58,989 bases of DNA, from contig JAJEBW010000004.1 in assembly GCA_022822325.1 (NCBI GenBank), forward strand, positions 1 to 58,989. The letters run 5' to 3'. The position numbers and the translations under genes are program-made. The first letter of the stretch is position 1. Each line of letters starts with the position of its first letter. Of the stretch, positions 32,949-42,340 are shown piece by piece. Origin of the DNA: Gemmatimonadota bacterium. Lineage in GTDB: Bacteria; Gemmatimonadota; Gemmatimonadetes; Longimicrobiales; Gaopeijiaceae. The notes under the pieces were generated by a model that was given only the letters and a program-made list of their open reading frames with translations, was not told the origin of the DNA and ran no database searches.

Positions 32949-35024
32949 TCACTCCAACACCTTGAACACCCCATCGTCCGCGCCCTGGTAGAACTCGATG
33001 TTCAGCTTGGTCCAGACATCATCGGGGAGATTCATGAGTTCTCGGCGGGCACCCACCGGCATGAGCAGCACCGCCGCCTCCTTGTCGACGGCCAGCTCGG
33101 CGACGGCCACCGGGTCGGGCAGCCGTTCCATCGCCCCCCCCAGATTCAGGGGACCAGCGATGATCGTTCCACCGCGGGTCCGGCGCTCCAACAGGCCTCC
33201 CACCATTGCGGCCAGCACCGGTAGCCCGAGTCCTGTCCCCGAACGTTCATTGTCGCGCGGTTGCATCTGAATCGTGTACTGGTGTCCGCGCGGATCCCGG
33301 TCTCCGACGAGCGCACTGCCTCCGACGTACAGGTTTTGTTCGCCCACCCGCACACTCTCGCGAAAGGATGGCGGCACCGGTGCATTCAGGATCCTGGCCC
33401 CTCCGGCCCCCTTCCCCACCACAACTTCGATGCGGTAGAGCCCCGCCCCGCTCCCCTCGACGCCTGGTCCGATCGCCCACACCTGTCCGGGTGGCAGCGG
33501 ATCGGTGTCGATCGCTTCGTCGCTGTGCAGTTCGGGGGTCGCAACGAAATGCTCGGTCCCATGTTCGCCCAGCCGGTAGGAAAAGTGCGTGCTGCGAAAT
33601 TCGGCCTTCAGACAACGCTTCTGCTGTTCCTTGACTCGCCGCCGGGACTCCAGGGCCAAGCGCGCCATCCACTCCAGATCGTCGTCCCGCACCTCCATCT
33701 CCGGATCGGGAAAGAGCAGCTTGAGGAGCCCGGAGATCGTCTTGTGCACCGCCTCCATGTCGCGTCCCGACAGAGCGCCGCCCCAATGGACCCGCTCGTG
33801 CACGATCTGAAGGCGCGCGGTGTCGCGAAGCTTCGTCCAACAGGCGCTCATGAAGTCGTTGACAAGCCCGAAGTGAGCGGTGAGGTGTTCGTCGGGATTG
33901 AGCTTCGGAAAATCCCAGCCGGGCGCGTAGGCATGAATGCGGTCGTGGAAGGCGGTGTCGTCGCGCATCTGCCTGGGCAACGGACTCAACAGGTGGCCAA
34001 CGCGTTGCTGCTGTTCAACCGATACATTGAAGTTGCCGACCAGCACCAGAGACCCGTCCGCGCGGACGCTCTCCTTGCCGCGGCTGAACTCGCCCGACGC
34101 CATGTAGCCCTTCATGATGTTGACGCCGTCCTTCTGGTCGAACGAGATCCCCGCCACCTCGTCGAAGCACACGACATCGTATTGGCAGACCAGGCCGCGC
34201 TGCCCATTCGCCATGTTGACGAACATCTTCGCCACCGTCGCTTTCCCGCCCGAGAGCAGGTGCGAAAAGGGCGACAACTGTTGGTAGACGTGACTCTTGC
34301 CGGTACCGCGCGGTCCCAGTTCGACCAGGTTGAAATTCCGTTCGACAAAAGGGATCAGTCGAAGGAGGGCAACCTGTCTGGCCCGTTCGTCGAGCGATCC
34401 CGGTTCCAGGCCGATGGAACGGAGAAGGAGACGCTTCCACTCCCCGGTGGTGAAGCGCCGCCGACCCCTCGCGAGCACATCAAGCACCGACGGACTCGAC
34501 ATCTGAATCGGGCGCATGGCGGCGATGCTGAAGGGGCGTCCCTGTTTTTCCTGCGCGATCACCCCATCATACTCCAGCGTGACCTCGGCGTAGAAGCCGT
34601 CGGAGAGGATGCGCTCGTTCTCGACCACGAACTCCGTGCTGATGCGCACATGGCGTAGCCCCAGACTGGGAAGTTCGGCCACGTAGCAGTCGTTCCTGGC
34701 ATCGAGGCGTGCGCGCACAATGTCGATCAGCCGCACGGGGCCCTGTTCCCGGGCGCGGGACTTGAAGATCTCTCTCTGGTTGGGACGAACGGTGCGGCCC
34801 TCCAACTGGCCCCTCACGATGTCCAGCCCTTCGGAGATCTCGTCGGGCTCGACGCTCGCGCAGTACCGGCCAAGGAGAAACTCGACCACGTAGGTCGGCA
34901 CCGGATACTGCTGCGCATATTGCCTCACCAGATCCTTGCGCACCAGGTAGCCGGGAAATGCCTCGTTTGCGGCGCGGTCGAGGTCGTCGAGCTGGAGGTC
35001 GGCGGTGGGTTCGGATTCCGTCAT
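32949..35024 (-). CDS. brxL: BREX protein BrxL, AAA+ with Lon-like domain
   Basis: 691 residues, close to usual BrxL length. An N-terminal BrxL domain (YLVRKDLVRQYAQQYPVPTY, EFLLGRYCAS) precedes the AAA+ core. Walker A is ELGPRGTGKSH (about 237-245) and Walker B is VVCFDEVAG (about 284-292), with a sensor VLVGNFNV. The last about 170 residues are Lon-protease-like (LPDPVAVAELAVDKEAAVLL), but the usual G-P-S-A-G serine motif is not evident; the equivalent stretch reads ERSGTGLGLPVLAAMVGG. BrxL is the defining gene of type 1 BREX and is needed to block phage DNA. It is the last gene of the island, 136 bp after pglZ. ATG at 35024. Confidence 0.95.
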   Translation of the reverse strand: MTESEPTADLQLDDLDRAANEAFPGYLVRKDLVRQYAQQYPVPTYVVEFLLGRYCASVEPDEISEGLDIVRGQLEGRTVRPNQREIFKSRAREQGPVRLIDIVRARLDARNDCYVAELPSLGLRHVRISTEFVVENERILSDGFYAEVTLEYDGVIAQEKQGRPFSIAAMRPIQMSSPSVLDVLARGRRRFTTGEWKRLLLRSIGLEPGSLDERARQVALLRLIPFVERNFNLVELGPRGTGKSHVYQQLSPFSHLLSGGKATVAKMFVNMANGQRGLVCQYDVVCFDEVAGISFDQKDGVNIMKGYMASGEFSRGKESVRADGSLVLVGNFNVSVEQQQRVGHLLSPLPRQMRDDTAFHDRIHAYAPGWDFPKLNPDEHLTAHFGLVNDFMSACWTKLRDTARLQIVHERVHWGGALSGRDMEAVHKTISGLLKLLFPDPEMEVRDDDLEWMARLALESRRRVKEQQKRCLKAEFRSTHFSYRLGEHGTEHFVATPELHSDEAIDTDPLPPGQVWAIGPGVEGSGAGLYRIEVVVGKGAGGARILNAPVPPSFRESVRVGEQNLYVGGSALVGDRDPRGHQYTIQMQPRDNERSGTGLGLPVLAAMVGGLLERRTRGGTIIAGPLNLGGAMERLPDPVAVAELAVDKEAAVLLMPVGARRELMNLPDDVWTKLNIEFYQGADDGVFKVLE

Positions 35025-35160
35025 GGGGAGTTTCGGGTCGGGGTGGTCAAGGGGATCGTTGTGCGAGCCGTCGCGGGCGGTGAGGCCAGACCTTCCATCT
35101 CCGGGCGCGGGGACCGTGGCGTGGGTTTGGCGCACGATCCCGCCGGGCGAGCCAGCGCCG

Positions 35161-37593
35161 TCATGGCGACGATTCTCCCTTGGTGGTGGCGCGCTGGGCA
35201 AGAACGCGGCCGTCAGGCGCGGTGACGACCACGACCAGGGCGGCATCCTCGTGCGCATCGTCGGCGAGGATGAGGCTGGCGCAGCCATCCGCATCGATGG
35301 ATTTGGGGCGTGCAGCGACGGATTCACCCGCTGCGCTGGCCAAACGAAGATCGGCGGTCAGGTCGGCTCCGGAGGGACTCACCTCGATCGTGCACCGCAT
35401 GCGCATCCAACTTACCGATCGGATGGCGACGCGCTTGCCGGACGACCGTCCCGCCGTCCCGTCCTTCGCGCCAACGCGAATCTCCGGAATCAGACATTCC
35501 TGTACGCTCAAGCCCCCGTGCGCGTACTCGGGCCGCTTGCTGAAACAGGCGACTCCGGGGGGCGAGGCAAAGTACTGATTGCGGCTCCAGTGCCAAGGCC
35601 AGAGCGGCGCGTCCGGAGTGGCGTTCTCGGCCAGAGCGGCGCAGCGGGCCCACTTGGAGGCCGCCAGGTGGCGCGGAAGTGTGACCAGAGGCAAGCCGCG
35701 GGGGAGCAACAGCCAGCCATGATCGGTAACAATGCGAACCGATTCCCACCCGGATTCAAGGAGTTCGGCAATCTGGCGCGCAAGACGTTCCAATTCCTTC
35801 TGCACAATGCGCGCGAACTCGATGGCATCGTGATGATGGCCGTGCCGGTCGATCTTGCCGGTCTCCAGCCATCCCCGCGATCCAGTCGTGGGACCGAGCG
35901 CGAGTTCGCCTTCGCCGACGATCTGGTAGCCGCGCTGCTTCATGGCCTCGCGCAGCGCCGCAGCGGTGGCCGGGCGTGTGGAACCGCGCAACACCGGTGC
36001 AAAATCCGCGCCCAGGCGGTCCCCGGCAACCTGGCCCGCAACGGGTGTGACAGCGGGTTTGGCAGTGGCGGTTACGGTAGGAATGGCGGCCCAGCGCGCT
36101 CGCACGGCGGCATTCAGGTCGCGCTCCTCCAGGAGACCGGCCAGACCGTGGCCTAGCTCGTAGCGCAGTCCGTCCACGAAGACGATGCACTCGTTCTCAG
36201 CAGCGGCGACCGGAGCAGTGGACGGGACCAGAGCAGGGTGGGAAACCACTTCCCCGGGGGATTCCGCGTCGCCCCCGGTTCCCTCTCCAGGAGCTTCCGC
36301 GCTCCCCTGTGACCGCAGTGGATAGGACTTCACGGCAGCCTGGAACGCCCGTGCCGAGTCATCCAGCCAGCGCTCGTACAGGTGCTGGATAGCGGACCGG
36401 ACCACCGCACTGTGCCCCTCAGGCGTCAGCGCGAGCGCCTCGCGCGCGCTGCGGTCGGCCTGCCATCCGCGCTCGCCGTAGACGCGGGCAATCTCGTCGG
36501 GGGTCGCGCCGCCGATTCCCTTTGTGGTTGCCGCCGCCAGATCGGCCAATGGACGAAGCGCCTTCGCGAATGGCGACCGCCCCAGCCTGGCCCACACCCA
36601 CTCGCGTCGGCGACCGTGTTCCTTTTCGAGCCCCCGAATCCTTCGGCGGGCGTCGCCGTGCGAGAGATCGGACAACCCGGCGAGCGTATCCCGGACGGTC
36701 GCTTCATCCTCGTCGTTCAGATCCGGCCAGCGGTCGCGGCCCTCCAGGATGAGCACACCCCCCGGCCGGCTCCGCGCCAACAGCTCCGCGATTCCCGGAA
36801 ACTGGTCGGGCGCCTCGTTGAAGCGCGACCACACACCGGCCCAGCGACCATCGCCCTTGGCAAGCCGAGCCCCGGCCTCCACATCGGCATCCGTTTCCGG
36901 ATCGAACCGGAGATCGTGGCGGGCCTCGTCGCAAAAGGCTTCCCAGCGCTCGCGGTCCATCTCCTCTCGGGTCACCTTCGCGTTGCCCATCCAGCGCAGA
37001 ATGTCGCGGGCCAGCTCCACTCCGACGCGCCGGTTAAAATCGTTGGCGTCAAGGCGGCCGCCCCGCAATTCCTTCAGCGGCGTTCGCCCCACCTCGCCAA
37101 CCGCCCGCAGAAGGGCCGCCGTAGTCGCTGCATCGTTGGCGATGCTCAGGCCGGGACCCGCGGGCACGCCATCGGACCGAAGCTCCAGGAACGCGCGCAC
37201 GCTCCAGTCACGTCCATTCACATGGTGCCAGGCCGCGCCCCGGTACATGAGCTCGACGAGTGGCCGCAGCTCTTCGGGGCAGCTCTCGCCCGCGCGCAGC
37301 TTCCCGCGCTCGATTCCGGGCAGGTAGATGATCGGGGGACCGTCGGCTACCGCACCGGAGAGTCCGATCGAACCATCCACGACGCAACGCAACCAGATGG
37401 CGGGACCGGTCCGGTCGTCGGGCCGGTAGTCGCCGAGGGTGAGCAACTCGGGGATGTGGGAACGGGCAGCGGGGATCAGGCCGCGCCACTCCTCGCGGTG
37501 GTCGGTCCAGAGGATGGCTGCGGGCGCCACCATGCTGCCTGAGGCGCCGGCTCGGGCGCGGATGGCGGCGGCGAGTAGGTCGAGGGGGGTCAT
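35161..37593 (-). CDS. pglZ: BREX protein PglZ, alkaline-phosphatase-superfamily domain
   Basis: 810 residues, normal for type 1 PglZ. The PglZ core is seen in CIVFVDGLRYELG (metal-binding Asp at about residue 474) and RIVTDHGWLLLP (Asp-His at about 624-625), both hallmarks of the PglZ/alkaline phosphatase fold. The N-terminal half is a helical BREX-specific region with YRPDDRTGPAIWLRCVVDG. PglZ acts with PglX in host methylation and is essential for BREX; its exact activity is not settled. ATG at 37593 begins MTPLDLLAAAIRARAG. It is separated from pglX, upstream on the same strand, by an opposite-strand nuclease pair, so it probably has its own promoter in the 37.6-38.0 kb gap. Confidence 0.94.
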   Translation of the reverse strand: MTPLDLLAAAIRARAGASGSMVAPAAILWTDHREEWRGLIPAARSHIPELLTLGDYRPDDRTGPAIWLRCVVDGSIGLSGAVADGPPIIYLPGIERGKLRAGESCPEELRPLVELMYRGAAWHHVNGRDWSVRAFLELRSDGVPAGPGLSIANDAATTAALLRAVGEVGRTPLKELRGGRLDANDFNRRVGVELARDILRWMGNAKVTREEMDRERWEAFCDEARHDLRFDPETDADVEAGARLAKGDGRWAGVWSRFNEAPDQFPGIAELLARSRPGGVLILEGRDRWPDLNDEDEATVRDTLAGLSDLSHGDARRRIRGLEKEHGRRREWVWARLGRSPFAKALRPLADLAAATTKGIGGATPDEIARVYGERGWQADRSAREALALTPEGHSAVVRSAIQHLYERWLDDSARAFQAAVKSYPLRSQGSAEAPGEGTGGDAESPGEVVSHPALVPSTAPVAAAENECIVFVDGLRYELGHGLAGLLEERDLNAAVRARWAAIPTVTATAKPAVTPVAGQVAGDRLGADFAPVLRGSTRPATAAALREAMKQRGYQIVGEGELALGPTTGSRGWLETGKIDRHGHHHDAIEFARIVQKELERLARQIAELLESGWESVRIVTDHGWLLLPRGLPLVTLPRHLAASKWARCAALAENATPDAPLWPWHWSRNQYFASPPGVACFSKRPEYAHGGLSVQECLIPEIRVGAKDGTAGRSSGKRVAIRSVSWMRMRCTIEVSPSGADLTADLRLASAAGESVAARPKSIDADGCASLILADDAHEDAALVVVVTAPDGRVLAQRATTKGESSP

Positions 37594-38003
37594 GGTGCCG
37601 TGGGTAACTCCAGGCGGGCCGATTGCAGGGTGATGGAAACTCCGTGGCGGCAACGTGGAGGGCGAGTCCGGGTTGGAAGATACATCTCTGATCACTGCCC
37701 GCCATCGATGGGAGGGTTGGGGTTCTCCGGTCTTCCAAAGGCAAGTGTCCGGGCTCCGGGCCCGAACCACGGACAACCGTACCGCAAACGGGCGACTTCA
37801 GGATCACACATGCTTTGCCTCACCCGTGCAGGTATCGGGCGCTCGAATCCACACCATGTTGGGGTGATTGTGGGTTTTACCCCCTGCATATGGCGTCGGA
37901 GGATTGCAGAGCAGGGGATTCGTCGCTATCTTTCAGGAATCCGCGAACCGATGCGGTGACAATCCCAATGGCTGGATTCATGTTCGGCAAATGGAGGAAA
38001 CAG
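37594..38003. other. Divergent spacer between pglZ and the GIY-YIG gene
   Basis: 410 bp without a convincing gene, lying between pglZ (minus) and the GIY-YIG gene (plus), so it must hold both promoters. It is less GC-rich than its neighbours. A part near 37730-37780 resembles the anticodon and T arms of tRNA-Gly but is incomplete. Confidence 0.5.
37904..37932 (+). promoter_or_regulatory. Candidate promoter of the GIY-YIG/HNH pair
   Basis: TTGCAG (37904-37909), a 17-bp spacer and TATCTT (37927-37932) lie 71 bp before the GIY-YIG start codon. The hexamers match consensus only partly; spacing is ideal. Confidence 0.35.
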
Positions 38004-38285
38004 ATGGCGAGAAAGACGGTGCCCTTCAACCACGAAGGGATCTCCAGGCTTCCCCGGCGCAGTCCGGTCGTGTACCGGATCCGCAGTCGGTCGGGTGTGA
38101 CCGATTACGTCGGGTCGGCCAAGCGCGGCAGGGTCCGGGACCGGCTTCGGGAGCACCTGGCGGAGGGAAGGATTCAGGGGGCAACGGTCCAGATTGAGAC
38201 GAAACCCGGGATCGCGGAGGCGCGGGAGACCGAAGCGCGTGTCATTGCGCGGTCGAAGCCGAAGTACAACAGGAAACGCAGGTAA
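38004..38285 (+). CDS. Small GIY-YIG nuclease-domain protein
   Basis: 93 residues forming just a GIY-YIG domain: PVVYRIRSRSG (GIY strand equivalent), TDYVGSAKRGRVRDRLREH (YIG equivalent with the catalytic Arg), and ARETEARVIARSKPKYNRK with the metal-binding Glu and the conserved Asn. ATG at 38004 follows GGAGG at ideal spacing; an in-frame upstream ATG at 37968 lacks this. It is located inside the BREX island on the opposite strand, four bases before an HNH gene (TAA then ATG), so the two are surely co-transcribed. Target unknown; could be a restriction or homing-type nuclease. Confidence 0.85.
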   Translation: MARKTVPFNHEGISRLPRRSPVVYRIRSRSGVTDYVGSAKRGRVRDRLREHLAEGRIQGATVQIETKPGIAEARETEARVIARSKPKYNRKRR

Positions 38286-38289
38286 GGCG

Positions 38290-38607
38290 ATGAGACACAT
38301 GTTTAGGAAACCGAACACAACCAGTAGCGGCCAACAGTTCTCGGAAGCCACGGTGGACGCAGTATGGAGCAAGGGGAAGACGGTGGCGGGCTACGATCCC
38401 CGGCGCTACCGGAAAGACGCCTGCGGCGCCTGGATGGAACACGATCATTACGGCAACACATGGTCTGTCAGGGGCTGGGAAATCGACCACATCAAACCTG
38501 TCTCCAGGGGAGGGACCGACGACCTCTCCAATCTCCAGCCGCTCCAGTGGCGGAACAACCGCTACAAGGGGGACAACTGGCCTCACTGGAATTGCGCCAC
38601 TGGTTGA
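38290..38607 (+). CDS. Small HNH endonuclease
   Basis: 105 residues. The HNH core is WEIDHIKPVSRGGTDDLSNL followed by QPLQWRNNRYKGD, with catalytic His (DH), the central Asn and the final N-x-x-K. The upstream part has YRKDACGAWMEHDHYG. There are no zinc Cys pairs. It acts as a metal-dependent DNA nickase/nuclease by family knowledge. It is coupled to the GIY-YIG gene (4-bp gap) and converges on pglX, whose stop lies 69 bp away. With two different nuclease folds side by side within BREX, a defence role is likely but unproven. Confidence 0.88.
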   Translation: MRHMFRKPNTTSSGQQFSEATVDAVWSKGKTVAGYDPRRYRKDACGAWMEHDHYGNTWSVRGWEIDHIKPVSRGGTDDLSNLQPLQWRNNRYKGDNWPHWNCATG

Positions 38608-38676
38608 CAACCGGTGTATCAGGGAGTGGGGAGGCGGCGGGGTCAGGCCGGCGGTACACCCACATCGCGCGTCGCG

Positions 38677-41600
38677 TCAGTCCCCCGATTCCCGTCCCGC
38701 CGCATGACGGGCGCTCCGCTTCACCCCGGTCGAATAGTGCAGGTCATTCCAGCGATTCCCGTCAAACCCGGCGTCCTCGCGGGCGGCAAAATCGGTTCGC
38801 GCACCCGCTCCGCCCCTGCCCGGACAGCCGTAGAACCACGGAAACTCCTCTCGCGGCCGCGGCTCCTGCGGCTCCTTGCCCCGATCCTTACCCCACCTGA
38901 CGGTCGGCTTCATGCGCAGAATCCCGGCCCCGGCGCGTCCGCCCTTCCGCAGCTCGGCGCGCATGAAGGGACGGATATTCAGCCGCACGCCGTCGTCGAG
39001 GTCCGGTTCCCAGCCGATCGCCTGGGCATGGAGCGGTTTCCAGCGGACGAAGAGGTCGCACGGCGGTTCGCCTTCGAGAATGCGTACAAGCTGCCGCTGG
39101 AGATCGAGGGCGTGGGCGTGGCGCGCGTCGGATCCGGCAACGCCGTCGCTCTGGCCGACCCGCTGCCGGTGGATCCAGTCGTTCAGGTAGGCGTAGGCGA
39201 GCGATTCGAGGGTGCGCCTGCCCTCGCCGCCGGGACCCGCGAGCCGGTGATAGTTGACCAGCGCGTGGAAGCCGTCCTGGCGGCCGTCCCAGATGTGCCA
39301 GATGAAGGGACGGTTGTGGAAGAGCTTGCAGTGCTCGGCGAAGAAGCGGTCGCGAAGCCAGTCTTCGAGCGATTTGGGCGCACGACCGTTCGGGTTGGTG
39401 GCCGCGAGCAAACGGCGCTCGGTCGCGGCGGACCACTCGCCGCCGTAGGCGCGGATGAGAAGCTCGCGCAATCGGTCGGCGGCGCGGACTTCGCCCCGGG
39501 CGGGGGAGAGACAGACGATGCCGTCGGCATCGGCGAGGTCGTTGTAGGTGGCGCAGCGGTCGGCGAGAGAGCGCTGTTCGGGGGCCAGGCGCATCTGGGG
39601 ATCCAGTTCGGCGGGCCAGCGATAGCCGAGGAGCCGACAGGCCGCGACCTGGAGGACGGTGTGGTCGAAGCGGGTGGGACCGCGCGCGATGAGCTTGGCG
39701 TCTTCGTCCCAGATGACGCTCCGGCAGGGGTCTCCGTGGAAGATCCACTGGGTCGGATCGTCGGAGTAGGGTTCGGGAAGGCCGTTAGGATAGCGTTCGG
39801 CGGCGACCATGGTCCAATGGTCCAGGTCGAAGGGGACCTTGACCAACGTGGCCGTCGTCAGCTTCAGTTGCTGGTCGATAAGTCGGACCTCTTGGTTGTA
39901 TTGGCCCGACGAGAGGAAACTCCACAACTGACCTGAATCATCCAAGTTCTTGGCTACGACAACGCCGGCGTTCATGTCAAACGGCGCACCGATGTAACAG
40001 GAAACAGGCAGACTGCCGATCAGGCTGACCAACACTCCCGGGTTTCCCCAAGCATCGGTACCTTGGATGCTCGCAACACCCATGGAATTGAGACGGTGCA
40101 AGTGTCCGGCCGCACCCTCCCAGCGTATGGCGTTGTGAAGGCCACCCCAATGCACGGTCGATCGGACCGTGCTCTGACTCAATTGCCAGCTGTCGCGCGA
40201 GGCACTGACCTCCCAGTGGCGTAGAAGCAGACAAGGATTGTCAGCCGTCCTCGTCCCCGTTCGAGAGTAGGCATGGTCACGCAGAAAGGAGGCGCCCTCA
40301 ATGGTGGCGAGCAGGACACGGGAGTCCGGGTTGTCCATCTGCAACGTCTGCACCGACTGAATCACCTCGGCCCCACCCCGCAACAACTCCGCCTTCTCGA
40401 CCGCCTTGATTGGCCGCTGTCCCTGCGGCGACGACACGTCCGCCCCCGCCATCTCCCAATCCGGCTCTGGCCTCCCCGCCGACAGCACGACCAGCGCGAC
40501 ACTGACTACCTCGCCGCTGATCGTCTCGAACGCGCCTGGCCCCAACCGCGCCACCATATTCCACGTCCGTCGTTTCAGCAACCGTTCCCGCAGCTTCCGG
40601 TAGCGCGGCAGAAAGAGCCAGTTCTGCGGCGTCACCAGCGCCTGCGTGCCGTGATCGCCCAGCCACCGGAAGATCCGCGAGGCGAAGACCGTCGCGATGT
40701 CGCCCTTCGCGTCGCCGTGGTGCCTCTGTGCAAACTTGCGCAGCCGCGCCCCCTGCCTTCCCCGCCCTAGGAACGGCACGTTGGTCACCACCAAGGTGTA
40801 GCGCCCGGTCAGAATCTCGGCGGCACCCGCCATCTCCGCCGCCGCTACCGCTCGTTCGTTGCGGTTGCCGGTGTTCCCCTCCAGGCGGGTCGCGGCCAAG
40901 AGCAGCTTCTTCAGGTCGGAAAACCCGGCGCGGAAAAGGTCGCCCTCGACGGCCCTCGGATCGATCAGCGATCCCAGCTCGCGCGATCGGCGGAAGAGAC
41001 GGTGCAACTGGCCCATCCCCTGCTGAAGCGGGCCGCGCGCAAGCGACGCATCGGTGCCGAAGAGGTCGGGATCCTCGGCCAGCCCGGTCAGCCCCTCCAG
41101 TTTGTCGGCCAGACGGACCCAGGTCGCCTCTCCCACCTCGGGCTGGGTGCCGCAACAGGCGATCTTCAGCGGAGGAAGGTTGATCCATTCACCGGCCATC
41201 CGCCATGCAGCCAGCGCCAGATTGAAGGCCGCGATCTGGGTGCAGCGCGGGTCGATCTCCAACCCGAAGATGTTGTCGCGGAGCGCCGCTCGAACGGCAT
41301 CGGCGCGGGCAAGTCCCTCTTCCTCCATGCGAAGGCGAACCACGAGCTCGAAGGCCTCGACCAGAAAGTGGCCGCTCCCGCAGCAGGGATCGAGGATCCG
41401 AAGATCGTGCGCCGCCTGGGGCCAATCCGGAAACGATCCCGCCGCGGGGCGCCAGGGGCCGGTTCGCTCGTCCTCGTCCGTCTCTGCCTTCGCCCGCACG
41501 AAGCGTAGGTAGGCGAAGTCGTATCCGCCGCCGGTTCCGAGCCGCATCCGCTGGCGCAGCGTCTCTTCGTTAGGAGCTGAAGCCGCAGGTTCGGGCTCGC

Positions 41601-42321
41601 CCGCCAATACCTTGCCCGCCCGCCACGCGCCCACGGTGTTGTGCAGCAGGAAGCGCACCATGTAGCGCTCGGTAAAGAGCTGAGTGACGGCGGGAAGTTC
41701 GTCCGCTCCGATCTTCACGCCGCTCGTGTTGACGCGGTCCTTCTCGTCGGCGCGCCAGTACTGGTAGGTCCAGCCGAGCGAGTCCTGTGCCGTGAAGACT
41801 TGAGGGGGAAGAGATTCGAGGAGCGCCTCCAGCTTCTGGCGGGTCTCAGGCGGGAGAGTTAGTTCGAGAACCGGATCGTCGATGCCGAAGATCTCGGGCA
41901 GCATCGCCTGCGCCCACTCCCCGGCCAGCTCCCAGGGATCACGTCCCAGTTCGCGGGCCACCTCCCGACAATCCTCCAGTGAGACGGCCACCCCATACTC
42001 CGGCGCGATGAGCAACTCGTTCTCGGCCAGGAAGCGGGCGAACAGCATCCGGTGCCAGTGCTCGTACGCGGCCTCGTGAGCGAGGTGGGAAATTTGCTGG
42101 ACGCCGGTGGAGCGGTTGCGTTCGTCGCCCGCCTGGCGGCCGCGGGCGCGCAGACGCTTGCGGAAGACCCGTTCGGGCATTGACATGGAGTCGAAGGGTC
42201 TTGCGCGATCGACGGCGAGCGCGGCGATGGCCTGGCGCGCTCCAGATTCGGCAACGCGGCGGGCCTCCTGGATCACGGAACCGAGCTGGTTGCGGAGGGC
42301 TGGGGAGAGGGGGGTGGACAT
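38677..42321 (-). CDS. pglX: BREX adenine-specific DNA methyltransferase PglX
   Basis: 1214 residues, the usual size of type 1 PglX. It methylates adenine in a non-palindromic host site so that BREX can tell self from phage. SAM-binding motif I is ILDPCCGSGHFLVEAFE (about 311-317) and motif III-like NIFGLEIDPRCTQIAAFNLA follows. Catalytic motif IV reads VVTNVPFLGRG (about 514-517), i.e. N-V-P-F in place of the common N-P-P-Y/F. The C-terminal 600 residues should hold the target-recognition domain. ATG at 42321 lies 20 bp after the DUF4276 stop, so the preceding ATPase/Toprim-like pair is within the same transcript. Intact over its length. Confidence 0.94.
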   Translation of the reverse strand: MSTPLSPALRNQLGSVIQEARRVAESGARQAIAALAVDRARPFDSMSMPERVFRKRLRARGRQAGDERNRSTGVQQISHLAHEAAYEHWHRMLFARFLAENELLIAPEYGVAVSLEDCREVARELGRDPWELAGEWAQAMLPEIFGIDDPVLELTLPPETRQKLEALLESLPPQVFTAQDSLGWTYQYWRADEKDRVNTSGVKIGADELPAVTQLFTERYMVRFLLHNTVGAWRAGKVLAGEPEPAASAPNEETLRQRMRLGTGGGYDFAYLRFVRAKAETDEDERTGPWRPAAGSFPDWPQAAHDLRILDPCCGSGHFLVEAFELVVRLRMEEEGLARADAVRAALRDNIFGLEIDPRCTQIAAFNLALAAWRMAGEWINLPPLKIACCGTQPEVGEATWVRLADKLEGLTGLAEDPDLFGTDASLARGPLQQGMGQLHRLFRRSRELGSLIDPRAVEGDLFRAGFSDLKKLLLAATRLEGNTGNRNERAVAAAEMAGAAEILTGRYTLVVTNVPFLGRGRQGARLRKFAQRHHGDAKGDIATVFASRIFRWLGDHGTQALVTPQNWLFLPRYRKLRERLLKRRTWNMVARLGPGAFETISGEVVSVALVVLSAGRPEPDWEMAGADVSSPQGQRPIKAVEKAELLRGGAEVIQSVQTLQMDNPDSRVLLATIEGASFLRDHAYSRTGTRTADNPCLLLRHWEVSASRDSWQLSQSTVRSTVHWGGLHNAIRWEGAAGHLHRLNSMGVASIQGTDAWGNPGVLVSLIGSLPVSCYIGAPFDMNAGVVVAKNLDDSGQLWSFLSSGQYNQEVRLIDQQLKLTTATLVKVPFDLDHWTMVAAERYPNGLPEPYSDDPTQWIFHGDPCRSVIWDEDAKLIARGPTRFDHTVLQVAACRLLGYRWPAELDPQMRLAPEQRSLADRCATYNDLADADGIVCLSPARGEVRAADRLRELLIRAYGGEWSAATERRLLAATNPNGRAPKSLEDWLRDRFFAEHCKLFHNRPFIWHIWDGRQDGFHALVNYHRLAGPGGEGRRTLESLAYAYLNDWIHRQRVGQSDGVAGSDARHAHALDLQRQLVRILEGEPPCDLFVRWKPLHAQAIGWEPDLDDGVRLNIRPFMRAELRKGGRAGAGILRMKPTVRWGKDRGKEPQEPRPREEFPWFYGCPGRGGAGARTDFAAREDAGFDGNRWNDLHYSTGVKRSARHAAGRESGD

Positions 42322-42340
42322 TGTGCAGAAGGTCAGGGGT

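Noticed and set aside
37725..37790. tRNA-Gly(TCC)-like stretch (CCGGTCTTCCAAA followed by a GC-rich T-arm-like part)
   Set aside because: No acceptor stem or D-arm is present, the anticodon stem does not pair on the 3' side, and the T-loop lacks TTC. It may be a chance match or an old att-site remnant, not a tRNA gene.
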